Positions 17,752-19,121 of a stretch of DNA of 19,121 bases are shown one piece after another. The translations under genes and the position numbers were made by a program. Position 1 is the first letter of the stretch. Each line of letters begins with the position of its first letter. Source of the DNA: Tritrichomonas foetus (taxonomy: Eukaryota; Parabasalia; Tritrichomonadida; Tritrichomonadidae); contig MLAK01001158.1 of the NCBI GenBank assembly GCA_001839685.1, positions 11,679 to 30,799 on the forward strand. Direction: 5' to 3'. The notes beneath the pieces are model-generated. The model was not told the origin of the DNA. It saw nothing but the letters and a program-made list of their open reading frames with translations, and searched no databases.

Positions 17752-18237
17752 TTATGGTGGAACCGAAGAAGATTTAACATGGAAGTTCCGATGTGAAACT
17801 GGGAAACCATCTTCAGAAACAGTCATCATAACACTTTCTATCAGATTTCTGGTAGCTTTTTCTAGTGGTTGGTTCATATTTCCAAATGATTTGAGAATTA
17901 AAGTTAATTCTTCTTTGCTCTCATGAATTACGGAAGAAAATCCATTGACTTTCAAGCTTTTGAGGAAACTTAGCATTTGGGCAATCTTAAACTTGATCTG
18001 GATTTCAGTTTTTTCATCATTCAATATTGGGATTAATCTGTCAATAAAGAACTTTGTGTCAACTTGCTTGAAAAGTGAAACCTCGTAATTGACTTTGCAC
18101 AGAAATTCATATGACCAGGTTCCATCTTCCGATTTGGAATTGTCGATTGTTTCTTGCACGAGACTATGAGCATTTTGGGAAAAGAATGCGGACTTGTTTG
18201 GATAAAGGGGAGATTGAAGCGGGATTCTTCCATCCAT
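17752..18237 (-). CDS. Small uncharacterised helical protein
   Basis: A 161-aa protein starting at ATG 18237-18235 (MDGRIPLQ) and ending PP-TAA. The frame can be extended two codons upstream only to a TTG. I do not recognise a family. The middle and C-terminal parts look alpha-helical (FIDRLIPILNDEKTEIQIKF, then IAQMLSFLKSLKV), loosely like armadillo/HEAT helices. There is no signal peptide or membrane segment. On its own strand, TCATTTCATT at 18259-18250 holds two TCATT cores 13-22 bases upstream of the ATG, a good trichomonad Inr arrangement. This and the balanced amino-acid content support a real gene. It could also be the intact N-terminal remnant of a longer, truncated gene. Confidence 0.65.
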   Translation of the reverse strand: MDGRIPLQSPLYPNKSAFFSQNAHSLVQETIDNSKSEDGTWSYEFLCKVNYEVSLFKQVDTKFFIDRLIPILNDEKTEIQIKFKIAQMLSFLKSLKVNGFSSVIHESKEELTLILKSFGNMNQPLEKATRNLIESVMMTVSEDGFPVSHRNFHVKSSSVPP

Positions 18238-18249
18238 TTTCAATTAAAA

Positions 18250-18259
18250 AATGAAATGA
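18250..18259 (-). promoter_or_regulatory. Double Inr-like motif TCATTTCATT
   Basis: Two overlapping matches to the trichomonad initiator core TCA-pyrimidine-T/A, just upstream of the 161-aa gene. Distance and orientation fit the short 5' leaders typical of trichomonads. Confidence 0.5.
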
Positions 18260-18812
18260 AAGCCCTTTGAAAAACGAAATGGCAGCCGTTCTGAAAATTG
18301 AAATATCTTTTGAAAAAAATTATAATGAGCATAGAAATTGTAATAAAAAAGACTTTTTCAATGCATCGTAATAGATTATATAATAATGGAAAGTGGATTG
18401 TGATTATTTGTTTGACTTTGAGATGATTAACCTGAGTAATAGCAATTTAAATCAGATTGGAAAGACTGATCACTTTTATTTATCGTTGAAAAATTGACTC
18501 AAGAAAAAAAGGATATTTTAAAATTGAGTGGAGATGGAATAATAATTGAATAATTTCACTGATTTGTTTGAAAAACTTTTGAAAATGGATGAAATATTTC
18601 AATAATGTCGTATTGAAGAAATTGTGAACATAGAAATATTAATATGATAATATTCTTTTTATTATCTTGGGAAATATTATAACAATTGATGTTTTAGATT
18701 TATGGAATGATATGAACTATGAAAATACTAGAATTAAATTTATTTCAGAAAAAATTTCTGGAATATAAACTGTTTTTCTTTCCATAAAATTTATTGAATT
18801 AATTCTAAAGTC
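18260..18812. other. Spacer without a recognisable gene
   Basis: AT-rich. A 24-codon plus-strand frame from the ATG at 18423 (MINLSNSNLNQIGKTDHFYL...) and some following short open pieces are visible, but none is convincing as a gene or recognisable relic. Confidence 0.45.
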
Positions 18813-19118
18813 TCAGAAAAATGAAGTTTCAATACTCTAGATCGAACAATACAAAATATAATTTTCGACGACGTAACCGTAAATAAGCTTTTCGACCTAG
18901 CATTCACCATCTTTGAAACACAGTATTTTTAGTCCAAATCTTTCTCTTGAAAAAATCTTTTCAATGCTATATAGCCATCAAGAATATGTGAAATGAGACG
19001 AATGACTTATTAAAAGCTTTGTCAAAAGATTATTCGTATCAAAATTGAATAGGCGAAATTCTATGAAGAGTGAATCAGTAGACCTATAAGTTGTGATAAG
19101 TTGCAGCTTCGCTTCAAC
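18813..19118 (-). pseudogene. Decayed coding relic at the right edge, family not recognised
   Basis: One minus-strand frame runs 101 codons from 19118 to 18816, with only three internal stops (TGA, TAG, TAG), and ends at TGA 18815-18813. Pieces include EAKLQLITTYRSTDSLFIEF, FNFDTNNLLTKLLISHSSHF, WLYSIEKIFSRERFGLKILC and VEKLIYGYVVENYILYCSI. The amino-acid mix is protein-like and the frame is kept throughout, so point mutations rather than frameshifts seem to have broken it. The codon before it, at the very edge, is TAA, so any upstream part beyond the window would also be interrupted. I cannot name the family. Confidence 0.45.
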
Positions 19119-19121
19119 TTA
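19097..19121. repeat. Hairpin at the right edge of the window
   Basis: TAAGTTG (19097-19103) pairs with CAACTTA (19115-19121). After one mismatch, AGC pairs with GCT around a TTC loop. An extra direct copy of TAAGTTG lies at 19087-19093. The window ends exactly at the arm. Confidence 0.55.

Noticed and set aside
1..19121. CRISPR arrays, rRNA genes, intact transposons or viral genes
   Set aside because: I saw no regularly spaced repeats, no rRNA-like sequence, no transposase motif and no viral gene in any frame I read.

Overview
The window looks like nuclear DNA of a trichomonad parabasalid, with Tritrichomonas or Trichomonas as the best guess. It is very AT-rich. The five intact genes show no introns. 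They are separated by AT-richer spacers, and several have trichomonad-style signals: an Inr-like TCA-pyrimidine-T/A motif just upstream of the start, and TAAA at or near the stop. The families are also typical of trichomonads: a giant multi-pass PAS-cyclase, a CAMK-type kinase, a large beta-propeller protein and relics of F5/8 type C (discoidin) proteins. The species call is inference from composition and protein style.

Layout. 1-946 (-) holds a decayed cyclase paralogue running off the left edge. 1243-1599 (-) and 1844-2351 (-) are two unidentified decayed coding stretches. 2684-7507 (+) is an intact 1607-aa membrane PAS-nucleotidyl cyclase. 7508-8222 is a spacer rich in inverted repeats. 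8223-12116 (+) is a beta-propeller/coiled-coil/disordered scaffold protein. 12344-13579 (-) is a CAMK-like kinase, convergent with the propeller gene across a 227-bp spacer that carries a strong hairpin. 14040-14784 (-) is another relic. 14894-16570 (-) is a WW-MyTH4-RhoGAP protein of Vilse/ARHGAP39-like architecture. 17023-17655 (+) is a discoidin-domain relic. 17752-18237 (-) is a small unknown helical protein. 18813-19118 (-) is a relic next to the right edge.

The intact genes are plausible signalling components (cyclic nucleotide production, phosphorylation, Rho-family GTPase control, scaffolding), but nothing in the sequence ties them into one pathway; each is probably its own transcription unit. 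The main structural story is that almost every long spacer contains a decayed gene.

The most notable observation is at the left edge. An old, divergent and frameshifted cyclase copy lies head-to-head with the intact cyclase. It changes abruptly into a 209-bp segment differing from the intact gene by only 3 bases (inverted repeat 1-209 / 4124-4332). This suggests recent gene conversion or recombination, or an assembly problem at a contig end. I did not find a convincing new multi-gene system.
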